DNA of 64,000 nt from Alloalcanivorax venustensis ISO4 (GCF_015356855.1 NZ_ARXR01000006.1:113366-177365), one strand, 5' to 3'; shown: positions 17,909 to 25,769, counted from the first letter of the stretch. Numbers and translations are program-made. The notes: a model not told the origin generated them from the letters alone.

Positions 17909-18910
17909 TCAGCGCAGGTCCGCGGATTTGTCCCAGGACACCAGGCTCTGCACGGCCAGCATCAGACGGTCGAGCAGAAAGCCGATGGCGCCGATGGTGA
18001 TCACCGCCACCATGATGCGGCTCAGCGAATCGGAGCTGCCGTTCTGAAACTGGTCCCAGACGAACTTGCCCAGGCCCGGGCTCTGCGCCAGCATTTCCGC
18101 CGCGATCAGCACCATCCAGGCGATCCCCAGGGAGGTGCGCAGGCCGGCGAACATCATCGGCATCGCCGACGGCAACACGATGGTGCGCACATGGGTGAGC
18201 CAGCCCAGCCGCAGCACCCGGCTGACGTTGTTGAGGTCGTTGTCGACGCCGGCCACGCCCACGGCGGTGTTGATCACCGTGGGCCACAGGCAGCACAGCA
18301 TCACGGTGACCATGGAGGTAATGAACGACTTGGGGACCAGCGGGTCCTGGCTGACATAGACGGCGCTCACCACCATGGTCACCAGCGGCAACCAGGCCAG
18401 CGGCGACACCGGCTTGAGCAGTTGAATCACCGGATTGAAGGCGCGGTACAGGGTGTGGCTGAGGCCGATCAGAATGCCCAGCGGAATCGCCAGCAGCGAC
18501 GCCAGCACGAAGCCCGCCGTCACCGTCATCAGGCTGGTGAGGATCTGGTCGATAAAGGTGGCGCTGCCGGTGTAGGGAAAGATCCGCGGCTGATAGGACG
18601 GATCCACCGCCTGCCGCTGGGCGTTGCGCTCACGCTGACGCTCATAGAAGGCCTCCTCTTCGCGGCGCTCCGCGGCGTGTTCCTCGAGCAGCGCCCCACC
18701 CTGCTGCCACACGTCCAGGGGCCCGGGGAAGGCACCCAATGAGGTATTGATCTGCCCCGCCGCCACGGCCCACAACAGCAGGAAGGCGGCGATGCCGGCC
18801 AGCGGCACCAGCAGGGTTTTAGCCAGGGCGCGCAACTGCTCCGACGGCCGTTCGCCGCGCGCTAGCTTGATCCACGGTTGTAACCAGGTTTGCTGGCTGA
18901 TCGAAATCAT
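17909..18910 (-). CDS. nrtB: Nitrate ABC transporter permease
   Basis: The 333-residue inner-membrane protein has several hydrophobic segments, starting with LLVPLAGIAAFLLLWAVAA. A long polar periplasmic stretch rich in Glu and Arg follows (about residues 70-115). The BPD transport domain has the EAA loop VSRVLRLGWLTHVRTIVLPSA. It resembles NrtB/NasE permeases of the nitrate/sulfonate/taurine group. It is placed between nrtA and nrtD. Confidence 0.94.
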   Translation of the reverse strand: MISISQQTWLQPWIKLARGERPSEQLRALAKTLLVPLAGIAAFLLLWAVAAGQINTSLGAFPGPLDVWQQGGALLEEHAAERREEEAFYERQRERNAQRQAVDPSYQPRIFPYTGSATFIDQILTSLMTVTAGFVLASLLAIPLGILIGLSHTLYRAFNPVIQLLKPVSPLAWLPLVTMVVSAVYVSQDPLVPKSFITSMVTVMLCCLWPTVINTAVGVAGVDNDLNNVSRVLRLGWLTHVRTIVLPSAMPMMFAGLRTSLGIAWMVLIAAEMLAQSPGLGKFVWDQFQNGSSDSLSRIMVAVITIGAIGFLLDRLMLAVQSLVSWDKSADLR

Positions 18911-18935
18911 TTCATCACTCTCTTTTACCGGTGCG

Positions 18936-20345
18936 TTAAAGGCGCTGGTCGCCTTTCAGGCCGATGTCGAACTGCTTCAGGTAGGCGTTGGGCTCGCGGC
19001 CGTCGTAGGTCACGCCGTCGATGAACTCGGACTGCGGCGGCTTGAAGCCGTCCTCGCTGTCGAAGTCCGGGAAGTCCGAGGCTTTCATCTTTCCTTCCTG
19101 GATCAGCGCCCTGGCCGCCAGTGCGTAGACATCCGGGCGGTACACGTCGCGGGCGGTCTCCATGTACCAGTCGTCGCTCTTCTGCTCGGCGATCTGGCCC
19201 CAGCGGCGCATCTGGGTGAGGTACCAGATGGCGTCGGAGTAGTAGGGATAGGTGGCGTTGTGGCGGAAGAAAACGTTGAAATCCGGGATCGGCCTTTCGT
19301 CGCCCTTCTCGTATTCGAAGGTGCCGGTCATGGAGTTGGCGATGACCGCTTCGTCGGCGCCCACGTATTCGCTTTTGGCGAGAATCTTCACCGCCTCGGG
19401 GCGGTTGGCGTTGTCGTTCTCGTCCAGCCACTTGGCCGCGCGGATCAACGCCTTGACCACGCGGGCGTGGGTGTTGGGGTATTTCTCCGCCCAGGCTTCG
19501 CTGACACCGAACACTTTTTCCGGATTGTTTTTCCAGATTTCGTAATCGGTGATCACCGGCACGCCCACGCCTTTGAACACCGCCTGCTGGTTCCAGGGTT
19601 CGCCGACGCAGTAGCCGTGGATGGTGCCGGCCTCCAGGGTGGCGGGCATCTGTGGCGGCGGCGTCACCGACAGCAGCGCTTCGGCCTGGAGCTGGCCGGA
19701 GGTATCGCCTCTATGGGGCGCGTAGTAGCCGGGATGGATGCCGCCGGCGGCGAGCCAGTAGCGCAGTTCGTAGTTGTGCGTGGAGACCGGGAACACCATG
19801 CCCATCTTGAAACGCTCACCGCGATCCCGGTACGCCTTCACCACCGGTTTCAGGGCGCTGGCGCTGATCGGATGCACCGGCTTGCCGTCGCGGCGCTCGA
19901 TGTTTTTCTTCATCTCCTCCCATACCGAATTGGCGACGGTGATGCCGTTGCCGTTCAGGTCCATGCTGAAGGCGGTGATGATGTGCGCCTTGGTGCCGAA
20001 GCCGATGGTGGCGGCCAGCGGCTGACCGGCCAGCATGTGGGCGCCGTCGAGCTGGCCGTCGACCACGCCGTCGAGCAGCACCTTCCAGTTGGCCTGGGCC
20101 TCCAGCGACACATACAGCCCTTCGTCCTCGAAGTAGCCTTTTTCGTAGGCGATCGCCAACGGCGCCATATCGGTAAGCTTGATAAAGCCGAACGTCAGCT
20201 CCGGCTTTTCCGGCCAGTCCACCAGCGGCTTGTCCGCCGCCTTCGCGACACCCGCGAACACGGTCAGCACGAAGGCCGCCAGCACGGCCAGCCGCCGTGC
20301 AGCGCCGGGGCCCGGGCGGGGAGAGATCGAATCGGCGTTGTTCAT
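18936..20345 (-). CDS. nrtA: Nitrate-binding periplasmic protein
   Basis: The 469-residue nitrate receptor starts with a signal peptide ([22 protein letters not shown], cleavage near AKA-AD). The mature protein has the NrtA/CmpA pattern: [46 protein letters not shown] and [14 protein letters not shown]. It is paralogous to the cytoplasmic sensor NasS encoded upstream, which has no signal peptide. It is the first gene behind the structured leader at 20393-20531, so it should be expressed only when that terminator is bypassed. Its ATG follows AAAGGAGCAGCACC. Confidence 0.96.
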   Translation of the reverse strand: MNNADSISPRPGPGAARRLAVLAAFVLTVFAGVAKAADKPLVDWPEKPELTFGFIKLTDMAPLAIAYEKGYFEDEGLYVSLEAQANWKVLLDGVVDGQLDGAHMLAGQPLAATIGFGTKAHIITAFSMDLNGNGITVANSVWEEMKKNIERRDGKPVHPISASALKPVVKAYRDRGERFKMGMVFPVSTHNYELRYWLAAGGIHPGYYAPHRGDTSGQLQAEALLSVTPPPQMPATLEAGTIHGYCVGEPWNQQAVFKGVGVPVITDYEIWKNNPEKVFGVSEAWAEKYPNTHARVVKALIRAAKWLDENDNANRPEAVKILAKSEYVGADEAVIANSMTGTFEYEKGDERPIPDFNVFFRHNATYPYYSDAIWYLTQMRRWGQIAEQKSDDWYMETARDVYRPDVYALAARALIQEGKMKASDFPDFDSEDGFKPPQSEFIDGVTYDGREPNAYLKQFDIGLKGDQRL

Positions 20346-20392
20346 GGTGCTGCTCCTTTACTATCAACGACGGCGTTCGGGGTCGGCGACGC

Positions 20393-20428
20393 AAAAAAAA
20401 AGCGCCCACCACTTTCCGTGGTGAGCGC
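20393..20428 (-). terminator. Intrinsic terminator in the nrtA leader
   Basis: On the minus strand GCGCTCACCAC, a GGAAA loop and GTGGTGGGCGC form an 11-bp stem with one G-T pair, followed by nine T residues. It lies about 50 bp before nrtA and after the likely promoter, so it would stop transcription before the nitrate operon by default. Its 5' arm is shared with the preceding hairpin P2, giving two mutually exclusive folds. Confidence 0.85.
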
Positions 20429-20487
20429 CTTCGCTCAGATCAGTCGCATATTGTCCGGAGGGTCGGCACCGCCATTGGTTTCCGACC
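20422..20487 (-). promoter_or_regulatory. Putative ANTAR (NasT) RNA target: hairpins P1 and P2
   Basis: On the minus strand P1 (20487-20461) has arms GGTCGG/CCGACC and ACC/GGT closing a hexaloop AATGGC, with A at position 1 and G at position 4 as in known ANTAR-responsive RNAs. P2 (20437-20422) is TGAGC-GAAGGC-GCTCA, with G at loop position 4 but G at position 1, so it fits less well. P2 uses bases of the terminator's 5' arm. Binding of NasT to P1/P2 would prevent termination and allow nrtA transcription. The nasT and nasS genes lie immediately upstream. Confidence 0.7.
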
Positions 20488-20515
20488 TGTTATCACCTGC
20501 TCTCAACCTTATACA

Positions 20516-20531
20516 TTCAACTTCCATGCCA
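20516..20531 (-). promoter_or_regulatory. nrtA: Candidate sigma-54 promoter for the nrtA leader
   Basis: The minus strand reads TGGCATG-GAAG-TTGAA against the consensus TGGCACG-N4-TTGCA. The -24 GG is intact and the -12 element has GA in place of GC. Placement about 170 bp before nrtA gives a transcript that includes both leader hairpins and the terminator. A sigma-70 reading (TATAAG nearby) cannot be excluded. Confidence 0.5.
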
Positions 20532-20595
20532 CATCGGCATCGGCGCTCAAAGGCCGCCATCGCGGGCCCCGGGCGGCGGCGGCGACGCCGCGCCG

Positions 20596-20642
20596 TGCGC
20601 CAATCCGGTGATCAGGCACGGATCATGGCGCGGATTGGTGCA
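20596..20642 (-). promoter_or_regulatory. Two NtrC-like sites upstream of the nrtA promoter
   Basis: On the minus strand two 17-bp near-palindromes resemble the NtrC consensus TGCACC-N5-GGTGCA: TGCACC-AATCC-GCGCCA (20642-20626) and ATCACC-GGATT-GGCGCA (20612-20596). Their centres are 30 bp apart, about three helical turns, and lie roughly 100 and 130 bp before the predicted start site, as in NtrC enhancers. The first overlaps the last codons of nasS. Each has one well-matched and one weaker half. Confidence 0.4.
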
Positions 20643-21807
20643 GAAAATTCATGGAACGCAGCTGCCACTCCTCACCGTCGATAAAGGTGTCCGCGCCCAT
20701 GCCGATTTCCCCCTGGCTGGTCTCCAGGCGCCAGGGGCCGGCGTGGATGCCCTCGCCTTTCCAGTCCTGGCCCGGCAACGGGGTGTCGGCCAGCGCCCGG
20801 CGGTACAGATCCGGGCGGTAGCACGCCGCCGCCACGGCGGACAGATCCTGGTCGCCGGGCAGCCAGCCCCAGCGGGCCATCTGGTTGAGAAACCAGTAGC
20901 CGTGGGAGACCCAGGGGAAATTGGCCAGGTAGCGATGAAACACCAGCAGGTCCGGCTCCGGGGCGTCGCCGGAGTCCGGCCGGTAACCGGTGTGGCCCAG
21001 CAACGCCGGTGCCAGCGCTCGGCGGTCCACCGGCAGGTATTCCGCCAACAACGACACCGCCTGCGCCCGGTTACCGTCCAGCCAGGCGCCGGCGCGGTAC
21101 AAAGCGCGCAACAGCGCATCCAAGGTGTCCGGGTTGGCCCGCGCCCAGTCCTCGGTCACCCCCAGCACCTTGTTGGGTGCGTTCTGCCAGATGTCCCGGC
21201 CGGTGGCCACGCAGCAGCCGATACCGTCCGCCGTGGCCACCGCGTTCCAGGGTTCACCGGCGAAGAAACCGTGGATATGTCCGAGCCGCAGGTGGTCGAC
21301 CATCTGGGACGGCGGCAGCACCACGGTGGTGACGTCACGGTCCGGGTCGATGCCGGCGCTGGCCAGCCAGTAGCGCAGCAACAGATTGTGGCTGGAATAC
21401 GGAAACACCACCGCCAGAACCAGCGGCGGCTGCTTTTCCAGTTTCCGCTGCTCGATCAGTTGTTTCAGACTGGCGGGGCCCGGGCGGCCGCGCGTGGTGC
21501 TCTCAAGCTCCCGGTACAGGGACGCGGACAAGGTCATGCCGTTGCCGCCCAGGTTCAGCGAATACGGCGCGATCAAGGGTTTATTCAGGCCGCCCAGCCC
21601 CAGCGTCGAGGCCATCACCATGGGCGCCAGCATGTGCGCGCCGTCGAACTGACCGACGATCACCTTGTCGCGGATATTGGCCCAGGACACCTCTTCCTGC
21701 AGGGTCACGTCCAGGCCCTGATCCCGGAAAAAGCCCAGCTGAGCGGCGGCCAGCAGCGGCAGGCTGTCGGTGAGCGGCATATAGCCCAGGGTGAGATCGG
21801 TCTTCAT
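20623..21807 (-). CDS. nasS: Nitrate/nitrite sensor NasS (NrtA-like, cytoplasmic)
   Basis: The 394-residue protein has the NrtA fold (LTLGYMPLTDSLPLLAAAQLGFF, VGQFDGAHMLAPMVMAS, FAGEPWNAVATADGIG) but starts MKTDLTLGY with no signal peptide, so it stays in the cytoplasm. NasS proteins hold NasT inactive without nitrate or nitrite and release it on ligand binding. Its ATG overlaps the nasT stop. Its end lies just before the leader whose terminator NasT is predicted to control. Confidence 0.93.
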   Translation of the reverse strand: MKTDLTLGYMPLTDSLPLLAAAQLGFFRDQGLDVTLQEEVSWANIRDKVIVGQFDGAHMLAPMVMASTLGLGGLNKPLIAPYSLNLGGNGMTLSASLYRELESTTRGRPGPASLKQLIEQRKLEKQPPLVLAVVFPYSSHNLLLRYWLASAGIDPDRDVTTVVLPPSQMVDHLRLGHIHGFFAGEPWNAVATADGIGCCVATGRDIWQNAPNKVLGVTEDWARANPDTLDALLRALYRAGAWLDGNRAQAVSLLAEYLPVDRRALAPALLGHTGYRPDSGDAPEPDLLVFHRYLANFPWVSHGYWFLNQMARWGWLPGDQDLSAVAAACYRPDLYRRALADTPLPGQDWKGEGIHAGPWRLETSQGEIGMGADTFIDGEEWQLRSMNFLHQSAP

Positions 21808-22424
21808 TGATCACGGGTCCTCTGCGATTTCGGCGCCAGCAGCCCCAGCACCGACACAATGTCGTTGGCCACGTCCACCAGCTTCTGGCTGCGGTCCATG
21901 GCCAGCTTGCGCATGGCGTGGTAGGCCTCGTCCTCGTCCATCTGGCGGTGCTGGATCAGCAGCGCCTTGGCTTTGTCGATCACCTGCCGGTCGGCGAGCC
22001 GGGTGCGGGTTTGTTGCAGCTCGTTGCGCAGCGCCTGGAATTCACGGAAGCGGGCCACCGCCACGTCGACGATGGAACGCACCCGCTCCGGATTGAGGCC
22101 GTCCACCACGTAAGCGCTGACCCCGGCCCGGATGGCGCGGTCGATGGTATTGCTGTCGCCCTGCTCGGCGAACATGATCACCGGCTTGGGAAGATGCTGG
22201 TTGAGCACCGTCATGTGCTCGAGCATGTCCCGGTCCGGCGACTCGATATCCACGATCACCACGTCCGGCTGATGCTCGGCCACCTGTTTCATCAGGCCCT
22301 GGGCGCTGGCCATGCGGCAGATCACCTGGAAACCGCAGTCGGTGAGCGCCTGCTCGAGCATCGCCGCCCGGGCCGGGGTATCGTCGACCAGCATCACGCG
22401 GGTGTGTTGCGGCTGCTCACTCAC
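21804..22424 (-). CDS. nasT: ANTAR-domain antiterminator NasT
   Basis: The 206-residue protein has a receiver-like domain (VMLVDDTPARAAMLEQAL, VVIVDIESPD) and a C-terminal ANTAR RNA-binding domain (about residues 130-190: LADRQVIDKAKALLIQHRQM, DEDEAYHAMRKLAMDRSQ). NasT binds paired hairpins in nitrate-operon leaders and prevents termination. The start is 2 bp after the moeA stop, and its stop overlaps nasS. A matching RNA target lies at 20422-20487. Confidence 0.95.
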   Translation of the reverse strand: MSEQPQHTRVMLVDDTPARAAMLEQALTDCGFQVICRMASAQGLMKQVAEHQPDVVIVDIESPDRDMLEHMTVLNQHLPKPVIMFAEQGDSNTIDRAIRAGVSAYVVDGLNPERVRSIVDVAVARFREFQALRNELQQTRTRLADRQVIDKAKALLIQHRQMDEDEAYHAMRKLAMDRSQKLVDVANDIVSVLGLLAPKSQRTRDQ

Positions 22425-22426
22425 GG

Positions 22427-23647
22427 CTACATCAACCAGCGGTCGAAAGGCAGAACGGACACGGTATCGCCGGCGGCCACATCGCCGCGCTCCGCCTCCA
22501 GGCGGATAAAGGCGTTGGCCCGGGTCACCGACGACAACACCCCGGACCCCTGCGAGCCGGTGGTCGCCACCCGGTGGCCGTCGCCGTCGGCGAACAGCAC
22601 GGCGCGCTGAAAATCGGCGCGCCCGGGCTTCTTGCGCAACGGCGCGGCGGCCCGCGCCGGCACCAGCAACGGCGACTCCCCGGAGCGCTCGCCGGCCAGA
22701 TGGCGCAGGGCCGGCAGCGCCAGCTGATGAAAGGTCACGGTGGCCGACACCGGATTGCCCGGCAGGCCCAGGAACAGCGCTTCGCCCAGGGTCCCGAAAG
22801 TGAACGGCTTGCCCGGCTTCATGGCCACCTTATAGGCGTCCACCCGGCCGATGCGGTCCAGCACCCGGCGGGTGTGATCCGCCTCGCCCACCGACACGCC
22901 GCCGCTGGCGATCACCACATCATGACCGCGCGCGGCGCTCTCCAGCACGGCCTGCAAGCGCTCCGGCGTATCCGCGCAAATCCCCAGGTCGGTGATCGCC
23001 ACATCCAGCCGGCGCAGCATGGCGGTGAGCAGGTAACGGTTACTGTCGTAGATCTGGCCCTCGGCGAGCGGTTCGCCGGGCTCGCGCAATTCCGAACCGG
23101 TGGACAACAACGCCACCCGGGGCCGGCGCAGCACCTCGACGGCGCTCAGCCCCAGCGACGCCAGCAACCCCAGATCCGCCGGCCGCAGCCGCCGCCCGGC
23201 CTCCAACAGCCCGTCCCCCACGGCGATGTCCTCACCGGCGCGGCGGATGTTCTCGCCGGGGCGCGGCGCACGCCTGAGGTGCACCCTGGCGGTGCAGCCC
23301 TGCCCGCTCAGGTCACACTCCTCCTGCATGATCACCGCGTCGCACCCGTCGGGTATCAGGGCACCGGTCATGATGCGCACGCACTGCCCCGCCGGCAGCG
23401 CCCCCTTGAAGGGCGCCCCCGCCGTGGCGGTGCCCGCCAGCGCCAGGCCGCCTTCCGCCGGCCAGTCGGCGCAGCGCAGCGCGTAGCCGTCCATGGCGGA
23501 ATTGTCCGCCGGCGGCACCGCGCGGGCGGCGAGCAGGTCCTCAGCGAGAATCCGGTCCAGCCCGTCCCGCAGCGGCACCGTCTCGCGCTCCGTCACGGAG
23601 CGAACGGCGGCAAGCAGACGGTCGCGGGCCTCTTCAAGACTGAGCAT
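22427..23647 (-). CDS. moeA: Molybdopterin molybdenumtransferase
   Basis: The 406-residue enzyme inserts molybdate into adenylated molybdopterin. Motifs are PLRDGLDRILAEDLLA and PPADNSAMDGYALR near the N-terminus, the MoCF-binding VVIASGGVSVGEADHTRRVLD, and KPGKPFTFGTL with LFLGLPGNPVSATVTF. It is the first gene of the minus-strand block and is tightly joined to nasT, tying cofactor supply to the nitrate regulator. A sigma-54-like promoter lies 37 bp upstream. Confidence 0.96.
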   Translation of the reverse strand: MLSLEEARDRLLAAVRSVTERETVPLRDGLDRILAEDLLAARAVPPADNSAMDGYALRCADWPAEGGLALAGTATAGAPFKGALPAGQCVRIMTGALIPDGCDAVIMQEECDLSGQGCTARVHLRRAPRPGENIRRAGEDIAVGDGLLEAGRRLRPADLGLLASLGLSAVEVLRRPRVALLSTGSELREPGEPLAEGQIYDSNRYLLTAMLRRLDVAITDLGICADTPERLQAVLESAARGHDVVIASGGVSVGEADHTRRVLDRIGRVDAYKVAMKPGKPFTFGTLGEALFLGLPGNPVSATVTFHQLALPALRHLAGERSGESPLLVPARAAAPLRKKPGRADFQRAVLFADGDGHRVATTGSQGSGVLSSVTRANAFIRLEAERGDVAAGDTVSVLPFDRWLM

Positions 23648-23683
23648 AGGGTCGCCGGTTGATTGGGGAGATAACCGGACTTA

Positions 23684-23699
23684 TGCATCAAGCATGCCA
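23684..23699 (-). promoter_or_regulatory. moeA: Candidate sigma-54 promoter upstream of moeA
   Basis: The minus strand reads TGGCATG-CTTG-ATGCA, with GG and GC dinucleotides exactly 10 bp apart as needed for RpoN. Only two positions of TGGCACG-N4-TTGCA differ. It lies 37 bp before the moeA ATG. An adjoining GCACCAATCGGTGGC resembles an NtrC half-palindrome, but overlaps the -24 region. Confidence 0.5.
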
Positions 23700-23768
23700 C
23701 CGATTGGTGCGCGGAGAGCGGCGGCACCACGGCGGGGCAGCGGGGCAGCGCTCAGGTGATGGCAGACT

Positions 23769-23831
23769 TGTGGGAGCGGGCCCTGCCCGCGAAAGGGTGG
23801 CTTTTAGCCACCCGGCAGGATCCCAGAGACG
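23769..23831. repeat. REP-like palindromic repeat
   Basis: The unit consists of GTGGGAGCGGG..CCCGCG, a hairpin GGGTGGC-TTTT-AGCCACCC, and the tail CGGCAGGATCCCAGAGAC. Related units occur at 25770, 27445, 50394, 62544 and 62625. The first half resembles REP palindromes of Pseudomonas. Confidence 0.75.
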
Positions 23832-23842
23832 CTGATTCTTCC

Positions 23843-24004
23843 GGTGTTCGGCGCTCCGTATCGGAGACGCGGTGCAATGGTGGTGCCTTCCGGGACCGCT
23901 CAAGCCATCCATGGCCGCTGTTAGTTTGGCCATCCCCGGCCAAACAGCTCCCTCCAGGCACCACCATTGCCCCGCTCACTTGGCAGCGGAACCGCCACGG
24001 GTCA
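23843..24004. repeat. Dispersed ~162-bp structured repeat, copy 2
   Basis: This copy matches 4045-4205 over its whole length with about ten substitutions and a one-base indel. The long CAATGGTGGTGCCT/AGGCACCACCATTG stem is unchanged. The central hairpin differs but still pairs (TTTGGCC/GGCCAAA), which suggests the fold matters. It directly follows a REP unit. Confidence 0.8.
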
Positions 24005-25148
24005 TACCGACCGTGCCAGAACACCAACTGGCCCCTCCCTGATTGCTGCAAGGATGGAACGACCCCGAACCTAGCGCTGCACATCCAAGGGTTTAGCCCC
24101 GTCAAACAGCCGCCTTATTCCATTTCTGCCCATACCAAGCTTTGAGACGGAAATCATCCAAGGAATAGGCCTTCAAGATTCAACAAACTCAAGCGACCTG
24201 ATACTGGAACGGGTGCCTCCTGGCAAAAGAAGGCGCATCCAGATCTGCTCTTTGCGGTTTTGAGCGATATCCACCGGCTCTGTCCTTTTGAGCCGTTTCA
24301 TAGACGAAAAACCCCGACGCGAGACGCTATCAGGGCCTTAGAGATTTGAAATCTTTTTTAATACACATTGTGCTCAAAAAACGCACAGGTTATCCACAGC
24401 ATTTCCCCAGGAGGAACGCTTGCTTTAATACTAACCCACCTATAACTTGTACGAAGAAGTCTAGCAGGCCCCATGATATTGGGGTTACCGCTAGATGGAG
24501 GGAACATAGCCGGCGGATACCAGCCGCCGACTATGTTGAATATCAACCAGGTCGGAAACCTCATTGACACACCTACTAATAGGATGATGCGCGACTACTG
24601 ACGGCAACGTCAACATTTTTATCGCGTAAATTAAATCAGAGTTTTCCGATCTCCAAAAAAGGAGATCAAAAAATGTTGCATAGCATTTACATGCTCATTT
24701 TGATCCTAAATGAGGCCTTGGAGCTAGCCGACAGGCTGACTCCAATGTTGCTGTAACAGGCTGTAGGCTCCCATTCGGGGGCCTACCCTCTACCCGGATA
24801 CTCCATATCGTCAATCGGTATTTGCCAGCTGCGCGCCTGTCACTCGCTCTAGCAAGAGATGGCACCATAGTCGTGGCAAAAGAGAGCGCATGTCGCCTAC
24901 TCCTTTCCCTTCCAAATATCGACCTTCTCCACGTTGTACTGATGGTTCCGGTCTTGATCTTTGATCAACGCTCTTGACGTAGAGGTGCGGCTTTAGCCCT
25001 CGGCCTGCTTCTCGTCTAAACACAGCCCCGGATCCTGCGATACCCGGTCCGGTCAAAACCGCTTCATGCCCTATCGCGCCCCCAAAGCGTCGATAGGGAT
25101 CCAGGGATCTGGCATATTGCCAATGCCCCCACTAAGTTGGAGTGAGTT
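24005..25148. other. Gene-poor, partly AT-rich interval
   Basis: I find no convincing protein gene in these 1.14 kb; the open frames present lack family features and good start signals. It is visibly more AT-rich than its neighbours, mainly 24160-24720. It contains one perfect DnaA box (TTATCCACA, 24390-24398), a perfect GATCTCC-A6-GGAGATC hairpin (24648-24667) and GTAGGCTCCC-ATTC-GGGGGCCTAC (24763-24786). It lies on the 3' side of tRNA-Lys, the side where islands insert, so it may be an eroded insertion. Confidence 0.6.
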
Positions 25149-25382
25149 ATGAAATCTGTCGTGATGAACATCGAAATTGGCGAAGACGCCGTGTGTATTG
25201 ATGAATTGCGTGCAATGGACTGCCCCGACTACCGGGACTACATCGAAGATAAGCTTCTTTTCGTAGATCACCACGATGTGCTTCGAGCCACTCTTGGCGA
25301 ATATCCCATCGCGACCAGTCGGGAGCAGGTGGACGCGCTCATAGATCACCTTCAATCAGTGAAGGCCAGGATGCCAGACTGA
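25149..25382 (+). CDS. Small hypothetical protein (77 aa)
   Basis: The 77-residue acidic protein begins MKSVVMNIEIGEDAVCIDEL and ends QVDALIDHLQSVKARMPD. GGAG lies 7 bp before its ATG, a good ribosome-binding site. I recognise no domain. It stands alone in a repeat-rich interval beside tRNA-Lys, which suggests remnant accessory cargo. It might be an immunity or antitoxin-like protein judging only by size and charge; there is no direct evidence. Confidence 0.55.
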   Translation: MKSVVMNIEIGEDAVCIDELRAMDCPDYRDYIEDKLLFVDHHDVLRATLGEYPIATSREQVDALIDHLQSVKARMPD

Positions 25383-25415
25383 TTATTCTCCCCGCTCTAC
25401 CGGCGAATCCTTACC

Positions 25416-25513
25416 GATGTGGTGCCTGGAGGGATATGTTTGCCACCAGGATGGCTGAGCGGTCTCGGAAAGCATCATCCTTTTACCGCCGCGTCCCGGA
25501 CATCGGAGCAACA
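25416..25513. repeat. Decayed, internally deleted copy 3 of the ~162-bp repeat
   Basis: In the opposite orientation to copies 1 and 2, this stretch keeps GTGGTGCCTGGAGGGA, GGATGGC, GAGCGGTC.CGGAAAGC and a degenerate CGCGTC..CGGAGCA end. The middle hairpin is mostly deleted. It shows that the family has at least three members in 21 kb. Confidence 0.6.
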
Positions 25514-25625
25514 AACTCAAGAATGAGGGTCCTCGAGATCCGGTCGGGAGCTTCGCCCCCTTTTGCTCGCAGGCAAGCTCGCACAGACCTGGCTCAGCAC
25601 CGCTTGGCGACTCGCTCCCTGGGGA

Positions 25626-25736
25626 GGTTCGGTCTAGGTGCCCGGTGTCCAGGACTGTGTGAGGCAGGGAGCCGAACACAAGCCTACAGGGATGTATTCA
25701 CGGCGGGTCCTGGACACCGGGCACCTAGACCGAACC
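25626..25736. repeat. 29-bp perfect inverted repeat
   Basis: Arms at 25626-25654 and 25708-25736 are perfect reverse complements over 29 bp and enclose 53 bp. The arms begin GGTTCGGTCTAGGTGCCCGG. The loop contains CCTACAGGGATGTATTCACG, which I recall as a motif common in intergenic repeats of marine gammaproteobacteria. No gene is contained. Confidence 0.85.
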
Positions 25737-25769
25737 GGACTACGGAGCCCAGTAGCCCGAGTCGTAAGA

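Noticed and set aside
20297..20611. Plus-strand open frames across the nrtA leader
   Set aside because: They overlap the terminator and hairpins of the leader and show no family resemblance.
24390..24398. Perfect DnaA box TTATCCACA in AT-rich DNA, suggesting a replication origin
   Set aside because: Only one box was found, with no cluster and no dnaA, gyrB or rep gene nearby.
24346..24567. Small plus-strand open frame in the AT-rich gap
   Set aside because: No good ribosome-binding site and no recognisable sequence; likely chance.
24811..25056. Small minus-strand open frame in the gene-poor interval
   Set aside because: No family features and no start signal; likely chance.
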